Positions 17,675 to 26,177 of a DNA stretch of 64,000 nt are shown piece after piece. A program made the translations under genes and the position numbers. The stretch is taken from NCBI RefSeq assembly GCF_016745395.1, contig NZ_JAERVJ010000006.1:202764-266763 (forward strand). Direction: 5' to 3'. The stretch's first letter is position 1, and each line of letters opens with the position of its first letter. The notes under the pieces were generated by a model, which was not told the DNA's origin, did not search any database, and saw only the letters and a program-made list of their open reading frames with translations. Source of the stretch: Methylocystis sp. Sn-Cys. Lineage in GTDB: Bacteria > Pseudomonadota > Alphaproteobacteria > Rhizobiales > Beijerinckiaceae.

Positions 17675-17699
17675 TTCGCAACCTAGACGAAAGGGTGAG

Positions 17700-17859
17700 C
17701 GGTTAGCTTTCGCTCGAGGGGCAAAAGAGAACCGCGGGGTGACGGGTGGACTCATCGCTGTGTCGGCCGCCGAGGGGTGGCCTCGATCGGGAGCGATGCG
17801 AGACTCCGAGCCCTGCGATCGTGACGACACGGCGACGCCGCGCGCTTTGCTTCTGACAT
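17700..17859 (-). pseudogene. decayed N-terminus of a fourth tandem paralogue
   Basis: The 235-bp spacer between paralogues B and C contains DNA resembling the start of paralogue A (16921-17055). A start at 17859 encodes MSEAKRAA, comparable to MPKAKRAA, and TIAGL and LASL blocks survive in shifted frames. The mature domain is missing. The surrounding non-coding bases are also similar, indicating that whole gene-plus-spacer units were duplicated. Confidence 0.5.
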
Positions 17860-17909
17860 TTTACGATCCTGACTTCGAGAGAGAGGGGGATGCCGATCGA
17901 CACGCGAGC

Positions 17910-18578
17910 TCACCGCGCGGCGCAGGGAAGCTTCGCATTGCCGTCGATCGTCGCTTTCAGCGCCGAGGTTCCGGATTCGAAAAAAATCCGCGGCGTCTTG
18001 GCGCGGATCACGGGCGCGTTCAGGATGGCTTGGACATCGTCTTGCGTCAGAGCGGCGGTTTCGAGCGCGTCATTGCTCGGCGCAAGCGGAATGCGCCTCA
18101 TCTCCTTGTCAGCCTCGCCCAGGAGAATAAGCGTCCCCGGCGCGCCGAAGTAATATTTTATGCCCGTCTCATACGCGATCTCGTCTCTGCTCGTGATGCC
18201 AGATCCGGGCGGCGTGACTCCCACTCGAAAGCGCCAGTAGCTCTTTGCCGGATCCCGGTCGGCGCAACCGAACGTAAATTCAGGACCGCCTCCCGCGAGA
18301 AACTTCAGGGAAGGCGGCCGGACATTTGTTTCGAATTCGGTTCCAGCGAGAAAATCTCGGTGCGCCGCGTCCGCCGCCAGGCTCTGCTTCAGATCAAAAA
18401 CGAAGCGAGCGCCGCCGCCCCAGCTACGGTCCTCGATCCAATAATTGGACGGAGAGTCGCGATCCACGGCTCTGAACGGCCCCGTAGATGCGGCTAACGC
18501 GGGAAGCGATGCGAGCGCGACGACGGCTACAAGGAGGGAACCGGCGCCGACTGGCATGGAAGGCGTCTTTCTCGACAT
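17910..18578 (-). CDS. tandem secreted paralogue C
   Basis: 222 residues with signal peptide (SLLVAVVALASLPALAAS). Compared with paralogue B it has an extra segment of about 20 residues (AAHRDFLAGTEFETNVRP) before the shared LKFLAGGGPEFTFGCADRD. The other blocks (WGGGARFVFDLKQS, IKYYFGAPGTLILLGEADKE, NAKLPCAAR) are strongly conserved. It probably represents the family's normal length. Function unknown. Confidence 0.6.
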   Translation of the reverse strand: MSRKTPSMPVGAGSLLVAVVALASLPALAASTGPFRAVDRDSPSNYWIEDRSWGGGARFVFDLKQSLAADAAHRDFLAGTEFETNVRPPSLKFLAGGGPEFTFGCADRDPAKSYWRFRVGVTPPGSGITSRDEIAYETGIKYYFGAPGTLILLGEADKEMRRIPLAPSNDALETAALTQDDVQAILNAPVIRAKTPRIFFESGTSALKATIDGNAKLPCAAR

Positions 18579-18662
18579 TTTGAGTGACCTCGATGAATGA
18601 GTGGGCGGATAATGTTCGCCCGACGCGAAAAAGAACGGCTGCGGCGGGGATTCACCACTGTG

Positions 18663-19034
18663 TCAGCCGGTTCGATCGAAAGACAGCCGCTTGCATCGCC
18701 GCCAGGAGTGAACGACGAGGACCAGCAACCACAAGAGGAACAATCCCGCGCCAATGGGCAGGGTGAAGATCGTCAGCCAGCCGCCGACCGCCATATTGTA
18801 GAGGGTTTGTCCCACGTCCGAACCGAGGACGAGGCAGGGGTGCGGATTGCCTTCGTCGAGCGCACTACCGTTCACGTTCGCGATAAAGCTCGCGGCGAAG
18901 AGGGAGATCAATGGGAGCGAGGTGACGATAATGATCGCGACGAGCGCCAGCCCGTGGCGCCAAGCCAGCCTATGCGAATGTACGCCGGGATCGTCTGTCA
19001 TGGCGGTGATCTTTTCCACATGCGCTTCAGTCAT
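18663..19034 (-). CDS. two-helix membrane protein of unknown function
   Basis: 123 residues. The ATG at 19034 overlaps the stop codon of the upstream gene (ATGACTGA), which supports this start and coupling. Two hydrophobic helices (GLALVAIIIVTSLPLISLFA and LTIFTLPIGAGLFLLWLLVL) flank a loop of about 45 residues with one cysteine; the tail is basic. Not recognised. Confidence 0.5.
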   Translation of the reverse strand: MTEAHVEKITAMTDDPGVHSHRLAWRHGLALVAIIIVTSLPLISLFAASFIANVNGSALDEGNPHPCLVLGSDVGQTLYNMAVGGWLTIFTLPIGAGLFLLWLLVLVVHSWRRCKRLSFDRTG

Positions 19035-19485
19035 CGATGGCATAGATGCTTGCGTCGTAAACGAGTCCAATCTCCGCTCCATCCGGAGCCTGGACCCGTA
19101 GGGCGGTCCATTCCTCGCCCGCCTCCGGCCCGTTATCGATTTGCGAGGCGTTGCCAAGCTGCAGCGGACGGTATTGTCCCGCGGCCGCGGGTTCGCAACT
19201 TTGTCCGGCGAGCGAGCGCAAAAGCGTGGCGCGCAATGTTTTCGGCGTCTTTTCGTGCAGATGGGCCTTCTCGACAATAGAGACGACGAAGGTCGCGGCT
19301 TCGTAGCTCGGGCAGCGATAGCCGCGATGATAGTCTCCGTGCGTCTTTCCGCTCAGGCGGATCGTCCCCTGGAAGGTTCCCTGACTCGGATCGCCGATCC
19401 ACTCTTGGAGCGATTTTTCTGAATCCCGCGCGGACGCGAAGCGAAAAGCGAAGAGCAGGACGAGCAAGGCGCAAATATTTCTCAT
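19027..19485 (-). CDS. exported protein of unknown function
   Basis: 152 residues with signal peptide (MRNICALLVLLFAFRFASA). The mature domain has the look of a small beta protein (GTFQGTIRLSGKTHGDYHRG, then TALRVQAPDGAEIGLVYDAS) and two cysteines. It is the first gene of the minus-strand run that continues through the tandem paralogues. Not recognised. Confidence 0.5.
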   Translation of the reverse strand: MRNICALLVLLFAFRFASARDSEKSLQEWIGDPSQGTFQGTIRLSGKTHGDYHRGYRCPSYEAATFVVSIVEKAHLHEKTPKTLRATLLRSLAGQSCEPAAAGQYRPLQLGNASQIDNGPEAGEEWTALRVQAPDGAEIGLVYDASIYAIDD

Positions 19486-19642
19486 AATTTTTTTTGGAAT
19501 CCCAGCCTCTCGGATAAGGCATGGAGGCATCCGATCCTCGCGGAATCAACCCCGCCGAAGCACCAGTACAATGCGCGCGTTGCGGCTGACAGAGACGCGG
19601 CAAATAATGCGCTGTGGTGCCTCGGGGCAACGAACATCCTCG

Positions 19643-20155
19643 TCAATCAGAAAGGGGCAGGACATGCGCATCTTCGGCGAGAGTGTCATTCAGCAAGGCG
19701 ACAACTGCCTTGCGCGAGGGGACGTTCAACTGTCTCAACAGTTGCGAGACATGATTGCGTACCGTGAAATGCGACAGCTTCAAGCGCCGGCCGATCTCCT
19801 TGTTCGACAGGTCATGCATCAAGAGCCGCAGTATGTCGCGTTGTCGGTCCGTCAGCGAGGAAAGCGTGTGCAGGAGGGAAAAGTCGCGCGCGCCGGCTGC
19901 TTCGCGCTGCGCATACAACACGCTGCCCTCCGGCAGCATGTGACGCACTCGAGCAAGAATATCATCCGCGTCATTCGTCCGCACCGCGAACAACACGACG
20001 CTCGCGGTCGCACTGTGCTCGATCATCGAGCGGACTCCTGAACGCCCGCTGACCCGAAGGTTTGGCGCGATGTCCGAAATATCGTATGTGTCCATGCTGA
20101 GACTTCCGCGTGGTCCCTTGCCCAACTCCGTAGCATCGCTCGAGCGAGGGTTCAT
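19643..20155 (-). CDS. LuxR/NarL-type transcriptional regulator
   Basis: About 170 residues. The C-terminus is a LuxR-type helix-turn-helix: LTDRQRDILRLLMHDLSNKE, then IGRRLKLSHFTVRNHVSQLL. The N-terminal 90 residues look like a worn receiver domain without the acidic pocket or phospho-aspartate, so activity is probably phosphorylation independent. Starts at 20155 and 20095 both have GGAAG sites; the longer is given. It is transcribed divergently from the second LytS kinase and may control it or the adjacent secreted-protein genes. Confidence 0.75.
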   Translation of the reverse strand: MNPRSSDATELGKGPRGSLSMDTYDISDIAPNLRVSGRSGVRSMIEHSATASVVLFAVRTNDADDILARVRHMLPEGSVLYAQREAAGARDFSLLHTLSSLTDRQRDILRLLMHDLSNKEIGRRLKLSHFTVRNHVSQLLRQLNVPSRKAVVALLNDTLAEDAHVLPLSD

Positions 20156-20326
20156 TCGACTTCCGGCGACGAGCGCGAGCGCGGCGACGAGCGGCGGCAA
20201 GAATCTGCGAATGGCGACTGTGGGGGGACGAACGGCATGCCGAAGACGGCTTTGCGGGTGTCCTAGAACGCCGACACGAGTCGATGAATGGGAAGGCCCT
20301 GTAGGTCGAAGAGGGAACGAAGGGTG

Positions 20327-21415
20327 ATGAAACGATCGTCTAACGCATGCGCAATCCGTCAGGCCACCTTTCGCTTCGGCCTGATCTATTGGGTGGGCGT
20401 ATTCATTTTCTCAAGCATATTATGGGGTATCGTCGGCACGGACCCGATCGAATCCGCCATTGGCAAGCTTTTGCACTATGCCTTGTGCTCGGTCATCACC
20501 GCCGGCATTTCGGCGCTATTATTCCACTTGCACGAGAGGCTGGTCGAGACGCGCTCCTCGGAGAATGCGCTCCCGTTGCTCGTCGCCGCTTCCTTCATTC
20601 TCTCTCTGGCGGCGGCGCCGGCCTGGGCCGCGCTTGGCTATGCGGTTTACACTCTCTGCGTCTGGCCGCAGCCCGCTGTCTTCGATTGGAAGGATTTCGG
20701 CTATGACACTGCATATGGCGCGGCGTTGTTTTTCGGATGGTCCTGTCTGTTCATTACTCTCGTTTTCGGTTTCGAGCTCCATGACCGTGAACTTAGGCTC
20801 GCCGCCGTTCGTGAGGAGGCCCTGACCGCACAGATGCGCGCGCTGCGGTATCAAGTAAATCCGCATTTTCTCTTCAACACGCTGAACTCGATCGCCGGCC
20901 TGATCGAGGAAGGATCGGCCACCCGCGCCGAGCGCATGGTCCTGTCGCTCTCGACATTCCTGCGCACGACCCTGTCGCTCGATCCCATGCATGACGTGTC
21001 CCTGGCGGATGAGCTGGCTCTGCAGGAGGAATATCTCCAGATCGAGCGCGAGCGCTTTTCCGACCGAATGGCGTTCAGCATCGACATGCCCGAGGACGTG
21101 CGCAGCGCCCTTGTGCCGAGCCTGATCCTCCAGCCGCTGATCGAGAACGCCATCAAGCACGGCGTCGGCGCCACTGTCGGCAAGGTCGAGATCGCGCTGC
21201 GCGCGCGCCGTGAGGCAAACCGGCTTAGGGTTACGGTCGAGAACGACATGCCCATCGAGGATGACGGCAAGAAGCCTGCCGGCATGGGAGTCGGATTGCG
21301 CAACGTCGCGGAACGCCTGCACGCCCGCTTTCAGGGCGACAGCTCGTTTTCATCCGGCCCGGTCGCGCCCGGCCGCTACCGGGCATTCATCGAGCTCCCG
21401 TGGCGGCTCGCATGA
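20327..21415 (+). CDS. LytS-type sensor histidine kinase (copy 2)
   Basis: 362-residue membrane kinase with four hydrophobic helices in residues 10-150 and a His_kinase/HATPase core nearly identical to copy 1 at 10748. The phosphoacceptor is H180 in NPHFLFNTLNS, with the N-box LILQPLIENAIKHG and G-box GMGVGLRNVAERL. The start at 20327 follows an AAGGG site. It overlaps the response-regulator start (ATGA), so the two are a coupled two-component pair. The sensing domains of the two copies differ, so the signals probably differ. Confidence 0.9.
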   Translation: MKRSSNACAIRQATFRFGLIYWVGVFIFSSILWGIVGTDPIESAIGKLLHYALCSVITAGISALLFHLHERLVETRSSENALPLLVAASFILSLAAAPAWAALGYAVYTLCVWPQPAVFDWKDFGYDTAYGAALFFGWSCLFITLVFGFELHDRELRLAAVREEALTAQMRALRYQVNPHFLFNTLNSIAGLIEEGSATRAERMVLSLSTFLRTTLSLDPMHDVSLADELALQEEYLQIERERFSDRMAFSIDMPEDVRSALVPSLILQPLIENAIKHGVGATVGKVEIALRARREANRLRVTVENDMPIEDDGKKPAGMGVGLRNVAERLHARFQGDSSFSSGPVAPGRYRAFIELPWRLA

Positions 21416-22188
21416 GCGAGCTCACGATTCTCGTTGTCGACGATGAGCCGCTCGCGCGCCGCAGGCTCTTGCGTCTGCTCGCGAAGATGGAATGGGTCGG
21501 GCGGATCGACGAAGCCGCCGACGCCAGGGAGGCTTGTCGCGCGGCGGAACAATCCCGGCCCGACATTCTTCTGCTCGACATTCAAATGCCGGGTGGCAGC
21601 GGCTTCGACGTTCTCGAAAGCCTCGGACCGGAGCCGCCGGTGGTCGTTTTCGTCACCGCATTCGACCATCACGCCCTGCGCGCCTTCGAGGCCAACGCCG
21701 TCGATTACGTCACCAAGCCGATCGAGCCAGGGCGCTTCACTCGCGCCCTGGAGCGCGCGCGGATCGCCGCGGGCGCGCGCCATCAGGCGGACCGAGTCGC
21801 CGAATTGCAGGAAACGATCGCTTCCCTGAAGCGCGCTTTGACCGAACAGCCGAAAAAGTCGACCGAGTTCTGGGTGAAGGCGCGAGGCGAATATTTGCGC
21901 GTCACGCTGGCCAATGTGATCCGCTTTCAGGCGGAACGCGACTATGTGCGCATCCATGTTCCTGGCGCGGACTATCTCTTTCAGGAGAGCCTGTCCTCGC
22001 TCGAACGCCGTCTCGACGGCGAAGAGTTCCTGCGTATCCATCGCGGAGCGATTGTGCGCCGCAGCGCCATCACGCGTATCAAGCAGGCGCCTTTCGCGGC
22101 GCTGATCGCGGTTCTAAACGACGGCTCGGAAGTGCGCGTGGGGCGGACCTATGCGCCGTCGATCCGCGCAAGGCTGATACGCACGTAG
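21412..22188 (+). CDS. LytTR-type response regulator
   Basis: 258 residues. Receiver domain in residues 4-120: acidic pair D10-D11, phospho-acceptor D56 in LLLDIQMPGGSG, VTAFD switch and KP(I) at the end (DYVTKPIEPGRF). After a coiled linker comes a LytTR DNA-binding domain (residues about 150-255: FWVKARGEYLRVTLANVIRF, DYVRIH, FLRIHRGAIVRRSAI). It pairs with the kinase it overlaps, and may also serve the orphan kinase at 10748. Confidence 0.93.
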   Translation: MSELTILVVDDEPLARRRLLRLLAKMEWVGRIDEAADAREACRAAEQSRPDILLLDIQMPGGSGFDVLESLGPEPPVVVFVTAFDHHALRAFEANAVDYVTKPIEPGRFTRALERARIAAGARHQADRVAELQETIASLKRALTEQPKKSTEFWVKARGEYLRVTLANVIRFQAERDYVRIHVPGADYLFQESLSSLERRLDGEEFLRIHRGAIVRRSAITRIKQAPFAALIAVLNDGSEVRVGRTYAPSIRARLIRT

Positions 22189-22215
22189 GCAAAGGCTCCC
22201 TGTGCGCAATCTCGT

Positions 22216-22956
22216 TCAGCGTTCGAGGGAAACACCGTTTTGCACCATCCAGTCGAGGACCTCCAGCCGCGCTTGCCGAGCTTCGGCGTTGAGCAGACGC
22301 TCCGGCGTCATAAGGAGGTAGGTCTGGAAAGTCTTGCCCTGCCGGTTGCGCGCCCCGGCTGGGGCTCCTTGTTGCAACAATCTCAGAACGCGCGCCGCGT
22401 CGTTGATTTGCGCCGCGAGATGCAGAATGGTATTGCCCATGTTGTCGGCATGGTTCAAACGCGCCCCGGCTGCGAGTAACATTTCGAACTGCCGCTCCCG
22501 TTCCCCCATCAAGGCCGCCATCAAAGGCGTCCTGCCGGTCTGACCATTGCGAGCGTCGACGTCGACATGGCGCGCGAGGAGGAGACGCAAATATTCCAAA
22601 TCATTCGCCATGGCAGCGAAGTGGATCGCCGTATCGCCGTCGACGCCGGGCTGCGCAGGATCGGCGCCGACATTCAGCAGCACTTGGAAGGCGAAGTGGC
22701 TTTTGTTGAGCATAGCCCATTGCAACAGCGTGACGTTCTTGTCGCCTCTCGCCTTTACATTGGCGCCAGCCGCCACGAGCTCGGCGGCGCGCGTGCTGTC
22801 CCGCTGCATGGCGGCGTCGAGCAGTGCTTCGACCTTAGGGTCGGAAAAAATCTCCGCAGCGTCGGGCGCGGCGACGCTCGCCCTCGGATAAGAGAATGAA
22901 GATGCGATCAGAGCGCCGATAAGGAAGCTCCGCCGCGACAGAGTCGTCTGCGTCAT
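22216..22956 (-). CDS. exported ankyrin-repeat protein
   Basis: 246 residues with a twin-arginine-like start (MTQTTLSRRSFLIGALIASS) and five to six ankyrin repeats over residues 45-215 (TLLQWAMLNKSHFAFQVLLN, DTAIHFAAMANDLEYLRLLL, RTPLMAALMGERERQFEMLL, NTILHLAAQINDAARVLRLL). Ankyrin repeats bind protein partners; periplasmic ones often act as inhibitors or catalase-protecting partners. It starts inside the stop of the upstream gene (ATGA) and so belongs to a minus-strand run of exported proteins. Confidence 0.75.
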   Translation of the reverse strand: MTQTTLSRRSFLIGALIASSFSYPRASVAAPDAAEIFSDPKVEALLDAAMQRDSTRAAELVAAGANVKARGDKNVTLLQWAMLNKSHFAFQVLLNVGADPAQPGVDGDTAIHFAAMANDLEYLRLLLARHVDVDARNGQTGRTPLMAALMGERERQFEMLLAAGARLNHADNMGNTILHLAAQINDAARVLRLLQQGAPAGARNRQGKTFQTYLLMTPERLLNAEARQARLEVLDWMVQNGVSLER

Positions 22957-23456
22957 GGCGCGGACTTCCTCCAGGGCTCGAAGGTGCTCAACGTGTAGCC
23001 CGTTTCTCCACTGATGTGGAGCATCGCGCCTTTGCATTCCCGGAGCCGGGTCTCGAAGCTGTGGCTCGTTTCGATCTGTCCGAGATCGGTCCGAACGCGC
23101 CCGTGGTGATACCAGACGGTCGCCTGATAACGGACGTTGTCGGTCCCATTCCGCTCTATGCCCGATGTTTCCAATGACGTCTCTTGGCTGGAGCCGTCGG
23201 CGTCGACGGTCTTTTCGACGATGCGTCTCTTGTCCTCGGCATATTGGCGCTCGAGCGCTTCGACACATGCGCGATGCGACGCGAGCGCTTGCGAAGATGG
23301 CGGTACCGGCAGCCTGCCGCTCGCATGGGCCGGCCACGACGCAAGAAAGATCTCGAGACCCAAAGCAGTAGTCGCCAGCGCTCCAAAACTCATCAATGCC
23401 ATAGACGCTGCTCCAGCGACATGCGATCCGCTTCGAGCTTCAACGCGTCTCGCCAT
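22953..23456 (-). CDS. exported protein of unknown function
   Basis: About 167 residues with a membrane or signal segment (MALMSFGALATTALGLEIFL) and a mature domain with YAEDKRRIVEK, VRYQATVWYHHGRVRTD and two cysteines. It overlaps both neighbours (17 bp with the gene upstream, 4 bp downstream), showing an operon. Start at 23456 or 23486. Family not recognised. Confidence 0.5.
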   Translation of the reverse strand: MARRVEARSGSHVAGAASMALMSFGALATTALGLEIFLASWPAHASGRLPVPPSSQALASHRACVEALERQYAEDKRRIVEKTVDADGSSQETSLETSGIERNGTDNVRYQATVWYHHGRVRTDLGQIETSHSFETRLRECKGAMLHISGETGYTLSTFEPWRKSAP

Positions 23457-23865
23457 AATAAGGGGACTCTCCGCCTCGTGAATCATTCGTGTGCTCTTTT
23501 AGATTTACGCAGACGCAAACCGCGTCGGCGCAATTATTGGAGAGCTCCTTGTGAACAAAGGAGCAGTCCGGCTTCGAATGAACCGTTTCCCTCTTGGTGG
23601 CGTTCTCATAGGCGTAAACGGCAGCCTTAGTGTCCAGGACTTCCATGAGCCTCAATCCGCTGTTTTGGCAGATCAGCCGCTCGATCGGCTTGTTCTGCCT
23701 TTGACAGTCGAGGCAGGACGGCACGTCGCCGTAAAACTCCGATAACTCGCCGATCGCGCGCTTAACCTTGTCGACGTCCAAGTTCGGGCAATCGACCGCA
23801 AGGGCGCGCCCCGCGACGCCCGTGAAAGAAAAGATCAACAGAGACGCCAACAAAGCTCTTCGCAT
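23440..23865 (-). CDS. small secreted cysteine-rich protein
   Basis: 141 residues with a signal peptide (MRRALLASLLIFSFTGVAGR, cleavage near ALA). The mature part carries eight cysteines, including CLDCQRQ and ADAVCVCVNL, and the pattern IERLICQNSGLRLMEVLDTK seen in lysozyme-inhibitor-like (LprI/DUF1311) proteins. DUF1311/LprI membership is plausible but the match is short. Member of the minus-strand run of exported proteins. Confidence 0.55.
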   Translation of the reverse strand: MRRALLASLLIFSFTGVAGRALAVDCPNLDVDKVKRAIGELSEFYGDVPSCLDCQRQNKPIERLICQNSGLRLMEVLDTKAAVYAYENATKRETVHSKPDCSFVHKELSNNCADAVCVCVNLKEHTNDSRGGESPYYGETR

Positions 23866-23906
23866 ATCATCCTCTTTTGCGGTTGTTGTTCCACGCCGCG
23901 ACGACG

Positions 23907-24596
23907 TCATTGAAGTGGCTCCACGCGGTTGACGCAGGACCTCTTGGTCATATCGCTCCCGGGCGTGAACAGAGAGAAGGAAAAGAACGTCTCTCCTGGG
24001 CTGTTTTTGCCGCCATCCTCGTTGCGCCCAGCGCGGACAAAGACCGGCGTCGGCGCGGCTGGAAGATCAATCCGGAAAAAGGCGATATGCTCGTCATCAG
24101 GCAGATCGCCATAGCCGTCCGTCTTGCAATTGTCGGCTAGCAGGGTCACGGTCCCGACGCTCAACTGCCCTCGGAGAATTTCTTGATAATTGCTGCTCGG
24201 ATAGAACTTCTGAAGCTCTATCGCGCGAACGCCCTTGGCGCTGTGGAAAATGACGTCGATCGAAGCATCGCCTGCGTTGCCCTTTTTGTGCGTAGCGTTC
24301 GCGCCGATTCCAACCGGAAGGTCGACCTCGCCAAATCCATTCAGGCGCAGTCGTCCGCGCAAATGGTATGTCACGCTGAGATCTTTTTCGGAATCTTCGG
24401 GATAGGCGAAACCTTGCCATTCGATGTTCGAAAGCGCGGCGATGTCCTTGTCCCGCTTCCCCTGTGCGAAGGCGATGAGCAGCGTCTCGAGCGGGTTGCT
24501 CGCGTCGCGTGCGTCTACCGAAGCGCCAAGCGCCATTGCGAGAACGAAGGAAAGCGCAAAACGATATGTGCGGCAGGTGAGAGCCATGGCGTCCAT
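23907..24596 (-). CDS. exported protein of unknown function
   Basis: 229 residues with signal peptide (RFALSFVLAMALGASVDARD). The mature domain is beta-rich with two cysteines near the C-terminus (DNCKTDGYGDLP, KRSCVNRVEPLQ). Two close starts (24596, 24587) are possible. Not recognised. Spacing to the neighbours is 41-47 bp, compatible with one transcript. Confidence 0.5.
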   Translation of the reverse strand: MDAMALTCRTYRFALSFVLAMALGASVDARDASNPLETLLIAFAQGKRDKDIAALSNIEWQGFAYPEDSEKDLSVTYHLRGRLRLNGFGEVDLPVGIGANATHKKGNAGDASIDVIFHSAKGVRAIELQKFYPSSNYQEILRGQLSVGTVTLLADNCKTDGYGDLPDDEHIAFFRIDLPAAPTPVFVRAGRNEDGGKNSPGETFFSFSLFTPGSDMTKRSCVNRVEPLQ

Positions 24597-24643
24597 CGGT
24601 TGTAAGAAATTCACTCTGAGAAGTGGGGATGATTCCAGCGAGG

Positions 24644-25285
24644 TTATTTTTCGGACGGAAAAAGCATGAAGCGCTTGCCTTTCAGGCGGTCGGCTTTGTC
24701 CGGCCCGAGACCGCGTAAGCTGTACGGTTCTACTTCGAAGGAGGACAAGGCATAGCGGTCGGTATTGTGCAGGAAACGCCACGATCCTTTCTCCCCGGAG
24801 TCTTCACTGGCGCCCCAACGCTCGTCGCTCGTTATTTCAAGGCTATTCGAATTGATTTTCCCATTCGAAAGTCTGGTCACGACCTCGTATCCGATCGCGC
24901 TAGGCTTCTCCGCCAACTCGGATCCGATGTCGTCGGCCCAGCGAAGTTCATATACAGGCTTTGCGAAGTGCATCAGCCGGTAGCTGGAGAAAGTCCGCCA
25001 CAGAAGAAACACGCGGGTCCGAGTGGCGGAATACTCGCAATGGAGATCATAAATGATCGTGGCGACATTGCCGCTCCGCGACGCCACGATTATCCGGTCA
25101 TCTTTGATAAGGTGCGCGTTATCTGTATCGTCGCATCCAGCGTCGGTATGTGAAATTAGAAATTTACGCGCGTCTCGCAGCGTCGGAGCATCCGGCGGCA
25201 ATTCTGCGCTGCAGGCGGAGGTTTGCGCGAAGAGGGCCAAGGCGCAAAAACGCACGGCGAACCGGGTGAAGATTTTGTGCGTCAT
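24644..25285 (-). CDS. exported protein or lipoprotein of unknown function
   Basis: 213 residues. The N-terminus is a signal peptide (RFCALALFAQTSACSAEL); TSAC could be a weak lipobox. The mature domain has three further cysteines at most and the C-terminal motif LKGKRFMLFPSEK. No family recognised. Same operon orientation as its neighbours. Confidence 0.5.
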   Translation of the reverse strand: MTHKIFTRFAVRFCALALFAQTSACSAELPPDAPTLRDARKFLISHTDAGCDDTDNAHLIKDDRIIVASRSGNVATIIYDLHCEYSATRTRVFLLWRTFSSYRLMHFAKPVYELRWADDIGSELAEKPSAIGYEVVTRLSNGKINSNSLEITSDERWGASEDSGEKGSWRFLHNTDRYALSSFEVEPYSLRGLGPDKADRLKGKRFMLFPSEK

Positions 25286-25406
25286 GCAAGTTCCGACCAT
25301 CTCGCCTGCGCTTTTTCGAAATCACTGCAACGAGGCAGGCGAGAACGCGCATGTTCATTCTTGCTCTCGGCAAGGGGCGGTCGCTGGAGAGCGCTCCGCT
25401 CGTGAT

Positions 25407-26177
25407 TCATTTGCCACGCTTGTTGACGCAGTTGCTCAACCACTTTCGCGCCGTCGAGCCGCTGTGCCACTTGCCGTGGATGACTTCCTGTCCGTGCAGT
25501 TCAACCGCATAGTCCTGCATTTCTTCAATCGACCCGAGCAGCGCCTGTGTGGAGGGGACGGCGAATATGATCATTCCGATCTTCGCGGACCAAGGCAAAC
25601 TCGCATGAAAAGCACGGACCCTCTGGATTTCCCCGGACTGGGTAAGACTGACCGTCTCGGTGCGTATGTCCGCGGTCGGTGGGATCGCCCCGCCGAAATA
25701 GGCGAGGAGCGTGCCTTTGGCTTCGCCAACCCAATCCATGATCAAGACGCCGCCATTCAACTGGAGGAATGATGCGGTGCATATCTGGCGTGAATCTTTC
25801 GGCTGCGAGCGTGAGAATTTCCATACGCCTTGCTTCAATTCACGCAAAACAGGATCGTTCTTCAAGAGACGCTCTTCGTTTTCCTGCGCGACTTGTTTTT
25901 CCCATTGGAGAAGGGCGCGGAATTCAGCGGCATTGAAGGGAGGAGGGCCGGAATCGCCGCCACTGCGCGGCGCGGCGCCGTTACCGCCGCCATCGTCGAC
26001 GTCGTACATGTGGAGGCAACCCGTCCAACCGGCATTTTCTTGTCCGGGGACCATAGCGCCGCCCGGGATGAATCCTGGCGGGCAGGCGCCTTCGGCGGAC
26101 GCGCGGTCGCCGCCATGGAACGCAAACGCGAAGAGGGAAAATAGGACGCCACGCAAAAATCGGAATTGTCTTGTCAT
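25407..26177 (-). CDS. exported protein of unknown function
   Basis: 256 residues with signal peptide (GVLFSLFAFAFHGGDRASAE). After it come a cysteine-flanked CPPGFIPGG segment, a glycine-rich linker and a domain (WKFSRSQPKDSRQICTASFL, ALLGSIEEMQDYAVELHG) that resembles small periplasmic domains acting on or inhibiting hydrolases. It is the first gene of the minus-strand run extending to 22216. Not recognised. Confidence 0.5.
   Translation of the reverse strand: MTRQFRFLRGVLFSLFAFAFHGGDRASAEGACPPGFIPGGAMVPGQENAGWTGCLHMYDVDDGGGNGAAPRSGGDSGPPPFNAAEFRALLQWEKQVAQENEERLLKNDPVLRELKQGVWKFSRSQPKDSRQICTASFLQLNGGVLIMDWVGEAKGTLLAYFGGAIPPTADIRTETVSLTQSGEIQRVRAFHASLPWSAKIGMIIFAVPSTQALLGSIEEMQDYAVELHGQEVIHGKWHSGSTARKWLSNCVNKRGK

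Noticed and set aside
20519..21322. 267-codon minus-strand frame across the second kinase
   Set aside because: Exactly opposite the conserved kinase core; a smaller equivalent frame appears opposite the first kinase, as expected for shadows of paralogous genes.
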